Positions 32,501-41,517 of a stretch of DNA of 64,000 nt are shown piece by piece; the stretch's first letter is position 1; each line of letters begins with the position of its first letter. Under the pieces are notes generated by a model. The model saw nothing but the letters and a program-made list of their open reading frames with translations. It searched no databases and was not told the origin of the DNA. Both the position numbers and the translations under genes were made by a program. The stretch comes from Hamiltosporidium tvaerminnensis. Its lineage: Eukaryota > Microsporidia > Dubosqiidae. The stretch lies in assembly GCA_022605425.2 (NCBI GenBank), contig JAKIMF020000013.1:186001-250000 (forward strand), in the 5' to 3' direction.

Positions 32501-33350
32501 TAGATCATCTAGCAACTCAATGTGAAAAAATTCTAGGCTATGACTACACCAGACTGAATAATGAAGTTGTTAGATACCTACACTTACTTCTCCTAAATAG
32601 ATATAAGTTTAAGTCTTCAAAACGAATAAGGAGTCACTCATTTAAAGAAATTCTTGATAATGAGTATGCAGAGATAAGAGTGGACACCAGAATAAAAACT
32701 GATGTTAAAATTCGGAAAAACAGACCCGAAATATTTATTTTAGATAAGAAGAAGAATAATATAATACTCATTGAAGTAGGAATCACTTCCCAAGACTCAC
32801 TTCAAATAGTTGAAACTGAAAAACTTAGGAAGTATGACCTGCTAGCCAATGAGTTGGGTCTTATTTATAAGTGTAGTGTTTAGATAATCTCTTATGTGAT
32901 GACCTGGGACGGTATTGTGACAAAATACCATAAATCTCATATTAAAAGACTAGAAATACCCATGAATGTAGAGGCATACATTCAGTCTATAGTACTTAAT
33001 AAACAGTCGAAACAATTTCCTTTGATCGACGAAGAGGACTTGAGTCAGGACTAAATGCCGAAGAGAGCTGGGAGAGAGCGTCAATGGGTATTGTTATGAG
33101 AGCAGAGATGCATGAGGAACCAACAACTCCTTTAAAAGGAGAGTAGAGAGAGGAAGATGATGCAAAAAATTTTAAACCAAAAAATAAAGCACCCTTTATT
33201 TCACAAGGAGGAACCACGCTAGAGGAACCGACTAATAACATAAATAAAGAGTCGGATTTGGAAGAAGAGACAAAATTGGTTAAAGAGGTAGAAGAAAACA
33301 TAAAAAAATGGTATAAAAATATTTTAACCCAAAATTTTATTAAATAATAA
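29549..33350 (+). pseudogene. RLE-type LINE, near-full-length broken copy A
   Basis: Collinear with the intact copy at 36604-40410 from the initial ATGGGTAGAAAG to the 3' tail (ttattaaataa, about 33340). Inactivated by several lesions: TAA at 29861, TAG at 30416 replacing a Trp, TAA at 30650 and 30686, a one-base loss in an A-run at 31292-31296, further small indels near 31340-31380, and TAG at 32881. The reverse-transcriptase motif C survives as LLFVDDLKLLAKD. Upstream sequence shows no homology to the regions before the other copies. A poor target duplication may exist (atttttctaaaaat before; attttcttaagat after). The lesions at 30650, 30686 and 31292 recur in copy C. Confidence 0.93.
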
Positions 33351-34909
33351 ATTAAATTTTCTTAAGATGTTTTAAAAATTAATTTGTAAATTTGATTTTT
33401 GATGATGGACTAAAATAGTAATTCGACAAAGCTTTTGTCAGTAATTTTAAACAATATGTTTTATATCTGATAAATTCGTACCAGATTATTTGTCAAGCAT
33501 ATATAAATTACTTGCATATAATATTAGCATTTTACGATTTTTTAAATAAAAAAATTTTTGTATGAATTGGATTTAATTTAAAAATTTGAATGTTAAATAC
33601 ATCTTCTGTATCATATATAATTTACTGATATTAAAGTATAATATTATCAATAAAATGAATTTTAAAACCATCATATTCGATAATATACGTAGGAATATTT
33701 TCAAAATAGTTAAAATTGTTTATTTTGATTATTTTACCTGAATACATATGCGCTCTAAAATTTTATATTAAGTTAACTTTAAAAATTAAAGGATTAGATG
33801 TCATTGAAACAATTAAAGCTAAACTGATAAACCAAGAATTGGCTTTCAAAAACCTTTAAGAAAGACTCTTAATATGTATTTTGATTTATTTTTTCAATTA
33901 TGAAATTTGTATTATCAAACAAAAAGAAAGTGAACATTTCATGGTTTCTCAAATAAAATTCTATAATTTCTACTTTATGAAAATATTTTATATTCTTTGA
34001 AGATACTTTTTGTCGTAGATATATGAATCATTGGTTACAGTAACTTAAAGCTTGCCTGACCCCTCCTATTTCATTTGATCAACATATAATATACAAAAAA
34101 CAATTTTGATCTCAAATTTAATCTTTTGAAAAATAAAATAATTTTACAAAGTTTACAAGGAAAATCAACTCAAAACATTGAGAAAAAACAAAATTATATT
34201 TGATTTTAATGAAGTGGATTTATCTGCATTTTTTTAAATATTAATACCATTATATAATGAATATCCTTACTTCATTTCCTTTTTACTTATTAAGTAACAC
34301 TAATAAATTTCAATATAGTTTATTTATCAAACAAATATATTTAACATTTTTGAAAAAGCCAAAATATATCTTAAAAGTAAATAAATATAACATTTTCTTT
34401 AACTAAACCTGATATTAACAGAGTGAAATTTATATATTTTTAACATTTATTATTATTATTATTAAATTATCATTTTTAAATATATAGTAATCAATAATTG
34501 TTGGTCTGTTTCTTCGAAAATTGAAAAATTTTTGTGAAGCCCGAAGAAATAAAAATATGTTATTGATATGTCAAAACATACTTTTTACAGCAAATTTCGA
34601 ATTAAAAAATTTCTAAGAACAAAAAAGTAAAGTCTAAAAAACAGATGTCTTAAATAATATAAGTACAACGAGTCTTTGACCATTTAAAGATATATTGAAA
34701 AATTCACTTTAATCCAATAAATTCAACGATACTAAAATATGATTTAGCATTTAATAACAAGAGAATCTTACAATTTTTTAATAGTCAATGTTGAACAATT
34801 TATTCATATAGTATATCAATAGATGACACATTTACTTATTTTTTATGTAATTTATATTTTATATTAGCAAACACGGAATATATATACGATTTAGAATATA
34901 TTCTGAAGT
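33351..34909. other. Gene-free AT-rich stretch
   Basis: Extremely AT-rich; no supportable gene. Confidence 0.5.
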
Positions 34910-35140
34910 CTTTATACATACTTTCATATTTCATTTCGCTTTTACCTCTCAGTGTCGAGGATGAACAATTATAAATTTTCCAATTGCGTCTTTTATTCTA
35001 TTGTAACTCGAGATTATAGAAGATTGACCTATAGATCCAGTACGGTTTATATCCCACAAAAAGAAACAATAAGATTATACACCAATTCCACATGTTCATT
35101 GCCAAACAGATAGTTTTTTATGTGGTTATCCTCTCACCAC
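34910..35140 (-). repeat. Best-preserved repeat head of the gtggtgagaggataaccac type
   Basis: The minus strand starts gtggtgagaggataaccac at 35140 and continues through aaaaaactatctgtttggc, gtgggatataaaccgtactg and catcctcgacactgag. Its first 100 bases or so match the 720-bp retroposon closely; the rest does not, but matches 2498-2745, 10985-11215 and 18440-18582. It may be the 5' part of a second, longer element family that shares its head with the retroposon. Confidence 0.6.
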
Positions 35141-36590
35141 AAAGTCTTAATAAATACCTATGTAAATTCTAAAATAGCTTTAGAAAAGCAAAAAAATAGG
35201 ATTATAAAGTCATAATCCTAAAGAATAAGAAATATATAGCAAATCTTGAGCATATAAAAAGGTTTTTGGGCCCAAAAAGGGAATAAAAGAAATCTAAACA
35301 AAAAGAGGTAAAAAAGCACAATAAACCAATATTAATATAAAATGTTAAATCTAAAATCTAATATTCAGTTTTACAGAATGGGAACAAAGCAAGGTATTTA
35401 ATATTAATAATATATCCGAGCTAAATATAAGGAGCAATTGCTATATCCAAGATAACATATTGTTCAGAAGTGAAAATAAATCGTAAATTCCTGAGTCCAC
35501 TGACCGAGAGATATTAAAATCTAGCAATCCAACTGGAAAATATTAGCCGAACAAAACAAACAAAAATATTTGATTGAATAGGTTTTTCACTTTTATCAGA
35601 AGAAATAAATCTAGATTTAAAAAATTTAATCCGATAACACAGTTTAAGAAATCATATAAACTCAGTACGCTAAACAAGAGAGACAACAAAAATAAAAATT
35701 GCTGAAAAACTTCAAATCGATCAATTTGATATAAAGATGGTGAAAGGGAAATTAAAGAGAATAATACTTGTAGTTGGCAAAATTGAACTTTAAAATCTTC
35801 TTAAATTTTCCATACCGAAAAAATATAAAAACCAAGAAATTATTCTGAATAGCTGAATTTCAAGGCATTTTTTTATAAATAAATACCTATAGATCCTCTT
35901 ATATGTGGATATCAATAGGTTTTATCACAAATTGCCCGGTAAATATCATAAATTCTAAAATACCAGTACATCAATTGGTTTAAATAATTGATAACCCTAT
36001 AAAAGTAGATATTTAGTATATATTTTACACGCAACCAGGATATTAGCTAATACAGAATGTCGCAGAATATCCAGAAAAAGCATCAATGCATTTTATAAAA
36101 TCATTTAAATCCAAACAAAAAATATAAAACATTGAATTATAAGTATCTGATTTTAACATGTCTAACACACAAAGAATAGATCTAAAACTCTTATGTTTTT
36201 GTAAAACCATAGAAGATTTAAGATCTATTTGGAATATGAAGAGGAAATCGATATTTAAGATGTAATAAAATTAAATTACTGAATAGAATAATAAAATTAA
36301 AAATTTGCAATAAATATTACGAGGTATAAAAAGGAAAACATTGCCTCCATTCTTCAAGAATATTTCTTTAACTATGAATTTATTCGATATTCCCCAATTT
36401 CAATTTAATTGGTTTCATTAAATAAATTTATATCTAAATTAGAAATTTCAATTGAAATTCTTATTTTATGGCTTCAATCTAATAAAAAAATATGCTTCAA
36501 CTACATTTAATTAATATGGAAATATCTTTTAAAGTTGATACATTTTTATATTATTACTTTGTATATTTAGAGCTGAATTATTCTATTTTA
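35141..36590. other. Gene-free AT-rich stretch
   Basis: No gene or clear repeat; purine-rich on the plus strand in parts. Confidence 0.5.
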
Positions 36591-36603
36591 ACTTGCTTTT
36601 TAA
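36591..36603. repeat. Target-site duplication at the LINE B 3' end
   Basis: ACTTGCTTTTTAA, identical to 40411-40423 at the other end of the element. Confidence 0.92.
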
Positions 36604-39600
36604 TTTTTATTTAATAAAATTCTGGGTTAAAATATTTTTTACCATTTTTTACATGTTTTCTTCTACCTCTTTAACCACTTTTGTCTCTTCTTCCAAATCC
36701 GACTCTTCATTTATGTTATTGGTCGGTTCCTCTAAAGTGGTTCCTCCTTGTAAAATAAAGGGGGCTTTATATTTTGGTTTAAAATTTTTGGCACCATCTT
36801 CCTCTGTTTTCGCTTCTTTTAAAGGGGGTATTGGTTCCTCATGCATCTCTGATCTCATAATAACACCCATTGACGCTCTCTCCCAGCTCTCTTCGGCATT
36901 TAGTCCTGACTCAAGTCCTCTTCGTCGATCAAAGGAAATAGTTTCGACTGTCTTTTTAAGTACTATAGACTGAATGTATGCTTCTACATTCATGGGTATT
37001 TCTAGTCTTTTAAGATGAGATTTATGGTATTTTGTCACAATACCGTCCCAGGTCATCACATAAGGGATTATCTCAACACTACACTTATAAATAAGGCCCA
37101 ACTCATTGGCTAGCAGGTCATACTTCCTAAGTTTTTCAGTTTCAACTATTTGAAGTGAATCTTGGGAAGTGATTCCTACTTCAATGAGTGTTATCTTATT
37201 CTTCTTCTTATCTAAAATAAATATGTCTGGTCTGTTATTCCGAATTTTAACATCAGTTTTAATTCTGGTGTCCACTCTTATCTCTGCATACTCATTATCA
37301 AGAATTTCTTGAACCGAGTGGCTCCTTATTCGTTTTGAAGACTTAAACTTATATCTATTTAGAAGGAGAAGGTGTAGGCATCTAACCACTTCATTATGCC
37401 GTCTAGTGTAATCATGGCCTAGCATTTTTTCACATCTAGTTGCTAGATGATCCACAGTCTTACCAGACTTCCCGCAATGTTGACACACACCATCTGCTCC
37501 CCAGAATACATTTCTATCCTGGATATAGCAGAACACAGCTTCATTTCGTGGCCTAATATTTCCTCTCTTTAGCCATCTTGAAGAGTCACTAACACTCACA
37601 AGCTCATTTTTCCTTGCATTATATAACTTTGAATGGAGTTTTCGTTTTTCTATTTCGTTATATAGTTTTGCAAGTTGAGCTTCTTCTAAACTTTTCTTAG
37701 TGACTTCTTCTGCCAACCTGTACTTTACTTTTAAGAAGCCTTTTATTAGTGCAAGATGGGTTTTATTATTATTCTCCACCTTGAGGATTGCTGCTCGTCT
37801 AGTTGATATTTCTTTACTTTTTTCCAGACAATCCAAGAGTTGCAGAAGCATATGTTCGCTTCGCAACTCAACACTATGTAGGCCTCTTCCAAGTTCTGTT
37901 CTAGGAAGATACAACCGCTCTTTACATCCTGGGCGGAGATGTATCTTATTTTTAACCAACACCGCACGCACTGCATCATCTAACTTAGAGAAGTCAGCTG
38001 GTTCAAGTCGAAGTACTCCTATGTGGTAGTTGATTAACGATATCGCATGTTGATTGATTGCAGAAAATAAATTTTTTGCATTTAATCTAGTGTGACAAAG
38101 TCTTTCAACTCTTGATATAAGTTTGCTCTGTACTTCTTCAAATGAGCTACGTGTTGGGATTCCTCTGCTATCTTCTATTATTCCTAAATATTTGTAAACA
38201 CTAACACCTTCTAGAAGAGTAGCAGTATCTTCACAACACGTATCATTTGTGGCTGACTTCTCTTTGTTAATCTCTAAGCCAATCACCTCTAAAAATTCCT
38301 TTGCCTCGCCTGTCATAGCACTCAATGTGGAGCTGTCTTTTGCAAGGAGCTTAAGATCATCAATAAACAAGAGATGATTAGTAGAATGGGATTCTGCATC
38401 TGTTTGTACTGTCACTTTTGTGTATTTTTCATTAAGCTTTCGGCTTAATGGATCCATACACAACACAAATAACAAAGGTGACAGACTATCTCCTTGCAGG
38501 ATCCCTCTATCAATCTTCTTGCTCATGATTTTTTCAGGCCCTACTGATATATCAATTTTCCATTTTGATATAATTACCTTAATAAATTTCAGGATCCAAT
38601 CAGGTAAATTAAGGTTTTCAATACATTGAGTTAAATAAGCATGATCTATTGAATCATAAGCTTTTTTAACATCAATCCATGTTGCCTTAAGATTGTTTCC
38701 GTACTCTTTATTTAAGGCAATATTCAGTAGAGCCTGCTCTTTCGCTCCCTGCACACCTCTTACCGCCCCTAATTGGTTCTCTGCAAGCAACCCTCGCCTT
38801 TCCACTTCAAGTTGAACGACTTTCGTTACACACTTTGTCGTTAACTTATAGAGGTTGGACATACAAGTGATTGGCCTGTAGTCAGAGCCTCTTCGTGGAA
38901 TTCCTTTCGGTATCAAATACGTAAGCCCGCAGTAGAACCAATCAGCTTGAGGTGTTCCTTCTAAACATATAACTTTCACAATATCATAAAGATATTTGTG
39001 AAGAGTTGTAAGTTTCTTAATGAAAAAATTGTAAATACCATCAATTCCAGCAGCTTTCCAATTAGGGAGCCAATTAATGATATTCACAAATTCATCAAGT
39101 GAAGGAAACGTGGTCGGATGATTATCTGATACAAATGGAATCAAATAATCATCGTACGTGACTGTGTCATCATTTTTGTTCCACATTGTAGACCAAAAAC
39201 TCACAATTTCATCACGGCTAACCACATGCTCGGATTCCAAACGCTCAGATAACCCACGATAAAATCGACCTCGGAAAAGCTCAAACATACGATTCTCTTT
39301 TCGGAATTGCTTCCTACTTTCATGCATCGTAATTTTTTTCTCGTAAACATTCAAAGACTCATTCTTCTTAACTAAAGCCTCAGAAAGATCAGTTACGCTG
39401 CTCAAGTTTAAATTAAACTCTCGCATGATTTTCTTAAGGCTCTTCGTTTCCGAAGTGGAGAGCTTTTCCTGCTTACGAGCCTTCTCGAGAAGATCTTTGG
39501 AAAGTACTAACTTAGAAATTTTACTTTCTATGTTTTCCTTCCAAGCGGATCTAGGCTTTTCTTTGCGTGTTGCCTCGTCATAGCATACCTGCGCAGCTTG

Positions 39601-40410
39601 CATGATATACGCGGCTTCCGTAATTGACTCAGGTACATGAGCTCCTGCATATTCACCGACTACTCGATTAATGAGATCCAGAACTTTACTATCAACCAAT
39701 TCATTTGGATGTTTTCTAGTTCGGACCACTACTTTTCCAATTTCGTTCTCAGAGATTTCTTTGATTTTACTCAAGAATTTATCTCTCAGGTTTATGTACT
39801 CCGTGGTGTCGGTCAAGGTGCATGTATCAGCGAGACAAGTGGCGATTCTACGTCGCTCTCCATTCTCTTCTGATTTTACATCCTTTCCCATCTCACTTTG
39901 TGCCAATTTTTTTAACACTTCGAGAGTTTCAGTGCAGCCGAATTTCTCATTATAGTACCTGTGAAGCTCTGTCCAGCCATTTCTTGGCATTCTTTCAAAC
40001 CTTGTCTGTACTGCAAAAAAAACAATTCGAGGCCATTCCTTCGGGTCGGCTGTTACGGAATCGAATATCGTCCGCAATGCCATTAGCCTGTTACCTTCCG
40101 GAATAGCTAGAGTACAGGGGCTTGTCATGTCGTACGATGGCTCGCACGCAGAGACTTCAACCGAAGAGGGAACTGGTGCATTAGGCGAAGGTAAGGTGTC
40201 AAGCCCACTATTTTGCATTTTACTGCATGTTTGGCTTGGTGGTGGAGGTGTTATTGTTGTGTAGGAGGAGGAAGGTAGGGGAATCGCCGGTGGGTGTAGC
40301 TTACATTTTTGTATCTCACTATCACTCTTTTTCACCTCATCAGCGTCGTTTGCAGCCTTTATTTTGGTATTATTCGATATTTCGCTGCTAACATTTTTCT
40401 TTCTACCCAT
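36604..40410 (-). mobile_element. Intact RLE-type LINE (copy B), apparently leaderless
   Basis: The element runs on the minus strand from the ATG at 40410 to an A-rich 3' tail at 36604. It is bounded exactly by a perfect 13-bp target duplication (40411-40423 and 36591-36603). There is no 5' untranslated leader inside the duplication, and the 3' untranslated region is only about 45 bases (aaaaaatggtaaaaaatatt, then ttaacccag...ttattaaataaaaa). The perfect duplication and intact ORF indicate a recent insertion. Confidence 0.92.
36649..40410 (-). CDS. LINE polyprotein: reverse transcriptase + restriction-like endonuclease (R4/Dong/NeSL-like)
   Basis: 1253 residues, uninterrupted. Residues 1-100 are Ser/Pro-rich; 100-400 have no recognised domain. 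The reverse transcriptase follows: NWKAAGIDGIY (450-460), LIPKGIPRRGSDYRPIT (499-515), motif A ATWIDVKKAYDSIDH (576-590), motif B GILQGDSLSPLLF (636-648), motif C LLFIDDLKLLAKD (680-692), GLEINKEKS (711-719) and VYKYLGI (738-744). The C-terminal endonuclease has a CCHC finger (C976, C979, H988, C993) and the RPD(x)nE catalytic pattern RPDIFILDKKKNKITLIEVG (1060-1079) followed by KLRKY. This architecture (one ORF, endonuclease after the reverse transcriptase, IDD instead of ADD) is that of RLE-class LINEs such as R4/Dong and NeSL. It would nick target DNA and prime reverse transcription there. All catalytic Asp residues are present, so it may be active. Confidence 0.95.
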   Translation of the reverse strand: MGRKKNVSSEISNNTKIKAANDADEVKKSDSEIQKCKLHPPAIPLPSSSYTTITPPPPSQTCSKMQNSGLDTLPSPNAPVPSSVEVSACEPSYDMTSPCTLAIPEGNRLMALRTIFDSVTADPKEWPRIVFFAVQTRFERMPRNGWTELHRYYNEKFGCTETLEVLKKLAQSEMGKDVKSEENGERRRIATCLADTCTLTDTTEYINLRDKFLSKIKEISENEIGKVVVRTRKHPNELVDSKVLDLINRVVGEYAGAHVPESITEAAYIMQAAQVCYDEATRKEKPRSAWKENIESKISKLVLSKDLLEKARKQEKLSTSETKSLKKIMREFNLNLSSVTDLSEALVKKNESLNVYEKKITMHESRKQFRKENRMFELFRGRFYRGLSERLESEHVVSRDEIVSFWSTMWNKNDDTVTYDDYLIPFVSDNHPTTFPSLDEFVNIINWLPNWKAAGIDGIYNFFIKKLTTLHKYLYDIVKVICLEGTPQADWFYCGLTYLIPKGIPRRGSDYRPITCMSNLYKLTTKCVTKVVQLEVERRGLLAENQLGAVRGVQGAKEQALLNIALNKEYGNNLKATWIDVKKAYDSIDHAYLTQCIENLNLPDWILKFIKVIISKWKIDISVGPEKIMSKKIDRGILQGDSLSPLLFVLCMDPLSRKLNEKYTKVTVQTDAESHSTNHLLFIDDLKLLAKDSSTLSAMTGEAKEFLEVIGLEINKEKSATNDTCCEDTATLLEGVSVYKYLGIIEDSRGIPTRSSFEEVQSKLISRVERLCHTRLNAKNLFSAINQHAISLINYHIGVLRLEPADFSKLDDAVRAVLVKNKIHLRPGCKERLYLPRTELGRGLHSVELRSEHMLLQLLDCLEKSKEISTRRAAILKVENNNKTHLALIKGFLKVKYRLAEEVTKKSLEEAQLAKLYNEIEKRKLHSKLYNARKNELVSVSDSSRWLKRGNIRPRNEAVFCYIQDRNVFWGADGVCQHCGKSGKTVDHLATRCEKMLGHDYTRRHNEVVRCLHLLLLNRYKFKSSKRIRSHSVQEILDNEYAEIRVDTRIKTDVKIRNNRPDIFILDKKKNKITLIEVGITSQDSLQIVETEKLRKYDLLANELGLIYKCSVEIIPYVMTWDGIVTKYHKSHLKRLEIPMNVEAYIQSIVLKKTVETISFDRRRGLESGLNAEESWERASMGVIMRSEMHEEPIPPLKEAKTEEDGAKNFKPKYKAPFILQGGTTLEEPTNNINEESDLEEETKVVKEVEENM

Positions 40411-40423
40411 ACTTGCTTTTTAA
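40411..40423. repeat. Target-site duplication at the LINE B 5' end
   Basis: ACTTGCTTTTTAA immediately outside the ATG of the LINE ORF; perfect match to 36591-36603. Confidence 0.92.
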
Positions 40424-41007
40424 AATAAATATTCAAATGTAATTATTTAAAATTTATTGGGTTTTTATATAATACTTTAAATACATATAATCTTAATTAC
40501 ACAATACTATTTTATATGAATGTGTTTATTGTATACAAAAGAGATCAAATAATCAATAATGATGATTTTGTTTCAAGTTGTTTCATAAATCTGATTAAAT
40601 CTATAAAAATAAATTGATGATTTTATTTGTTAATGTTAATGTTTAGATTTCATATTCTTTTGCAAGTACGAATTTTTAATTTTAGCATTTAATTCGTGAG
40701 GATAAAATGTTTAAAACCAAATAAATCTATTCTATGTTAATTTTTATATTCTTTAAAAAATATTTATATTCAAATTTTTATTCATTAAACTTTAGATTAA
40801 AAACGATATCTGAGCACAAAATAACTTAAGCTGCATTTTATTACCAAATACCTTTCAAAAAATCAAAAAATATGGATTATTTAAAAAAGAACATATAATT
40901 ATTCTTTTTTTGTTTTGTTATACTGATGTCTGATTATCAAAAAGAAATTCCAAAAGTGTTCGAGAACAATATTAAAAGTATTTATTTTTGAAAAATACAA
41001 ATAAACA
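40424..41007. other. Intergenic AT-rich stretch
   Basis: Nothing recognised; no CCC or ACCGTT motif precedes the gene at 41008. Confidence 0.45.
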
Positions 41008-41517
41008 ATGAAAAGCGTAAAAGATCTAATTAAATTCTGGGAAAATATAGCAAATCCCAAGAAGGATCAATCAAGTAATGTCAGCACACTGAAGGTTGTT
41101 GATGAACATTGGAAGCTCAATGATACGAAACCTGCAAATCATTGCAATAATGAGCCTCGTTTTATTGTCAAAAATGAAGCTAGACAAAGAATTTGTCTAG
41201 GCTTACCTTTTAAAGAAGGTATGGATAATGATTTCCACAAAATAAAAGAAGCACCGGTTTACGTAGCAATGGTGCAAGCTAATGTTTATGATAATTGTGG
41301 TGATGAAAAATGTGGAAATGATTCAAAAAAAATCTTTAAAAATGATTCTAAAAACGATATTGTAAATTATCTAGACAATTCTTCTTCGATTCTAAGCACC
41401 AAATCAATTAAAAAGCAAGTTAAGAACGAAAAGAGCAATGTACAGAAGAATAAAAGGAAAAAAAGATGGGAAGGAATAAGTGATCCCAAGGAAAGATTGA
41501 GCCATTTATATATTTGA
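41008..41517 (+). CDS. Unassigned hydrophilic protein
   Basis: 169 residues, rich in Lys, Asn and Asp, with no membrane segment or signal peptide. The N terminus MKSVKDLIKFWENIANPK looks like a short amphipathic helix; the C terminus KKRWEGISDPKERLSHLYI follows a strongly basic run (KNKRKKRW), so a nuclear location is possible. The centre is low complexity (NDSKKIFKNDSKNDI). Codon use and the balanced, Trp-containing ends make it more gene-like than neighbouring AT-driven ORFs. I do not recognise a family. Confidence 0.6.
   Translation: MKSVKDLIKFWENIANPKKDQSSNVSTLKVVDEHWKLNDTKPANHCNNEPRFIVKNEARQRICLGLPFKEGMDNDFHKIKEAPVYVAMVQANVYDNCGDEKCGNDSKKIFKNDSKNDIVNYLDNSSSILSTKSIKKQVKNEKSNVQKNKRKKRWEGISDPKERLSHLYI

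Noticed and set aside
29549-33350. Separate small genes predicted inside LINE copies A and C (for example the frames at 29876, 30719, 31431, 31993)
   Set aside because: They are fragments of one broken LINE ORF, in register with the intact copy at 36649-40410.
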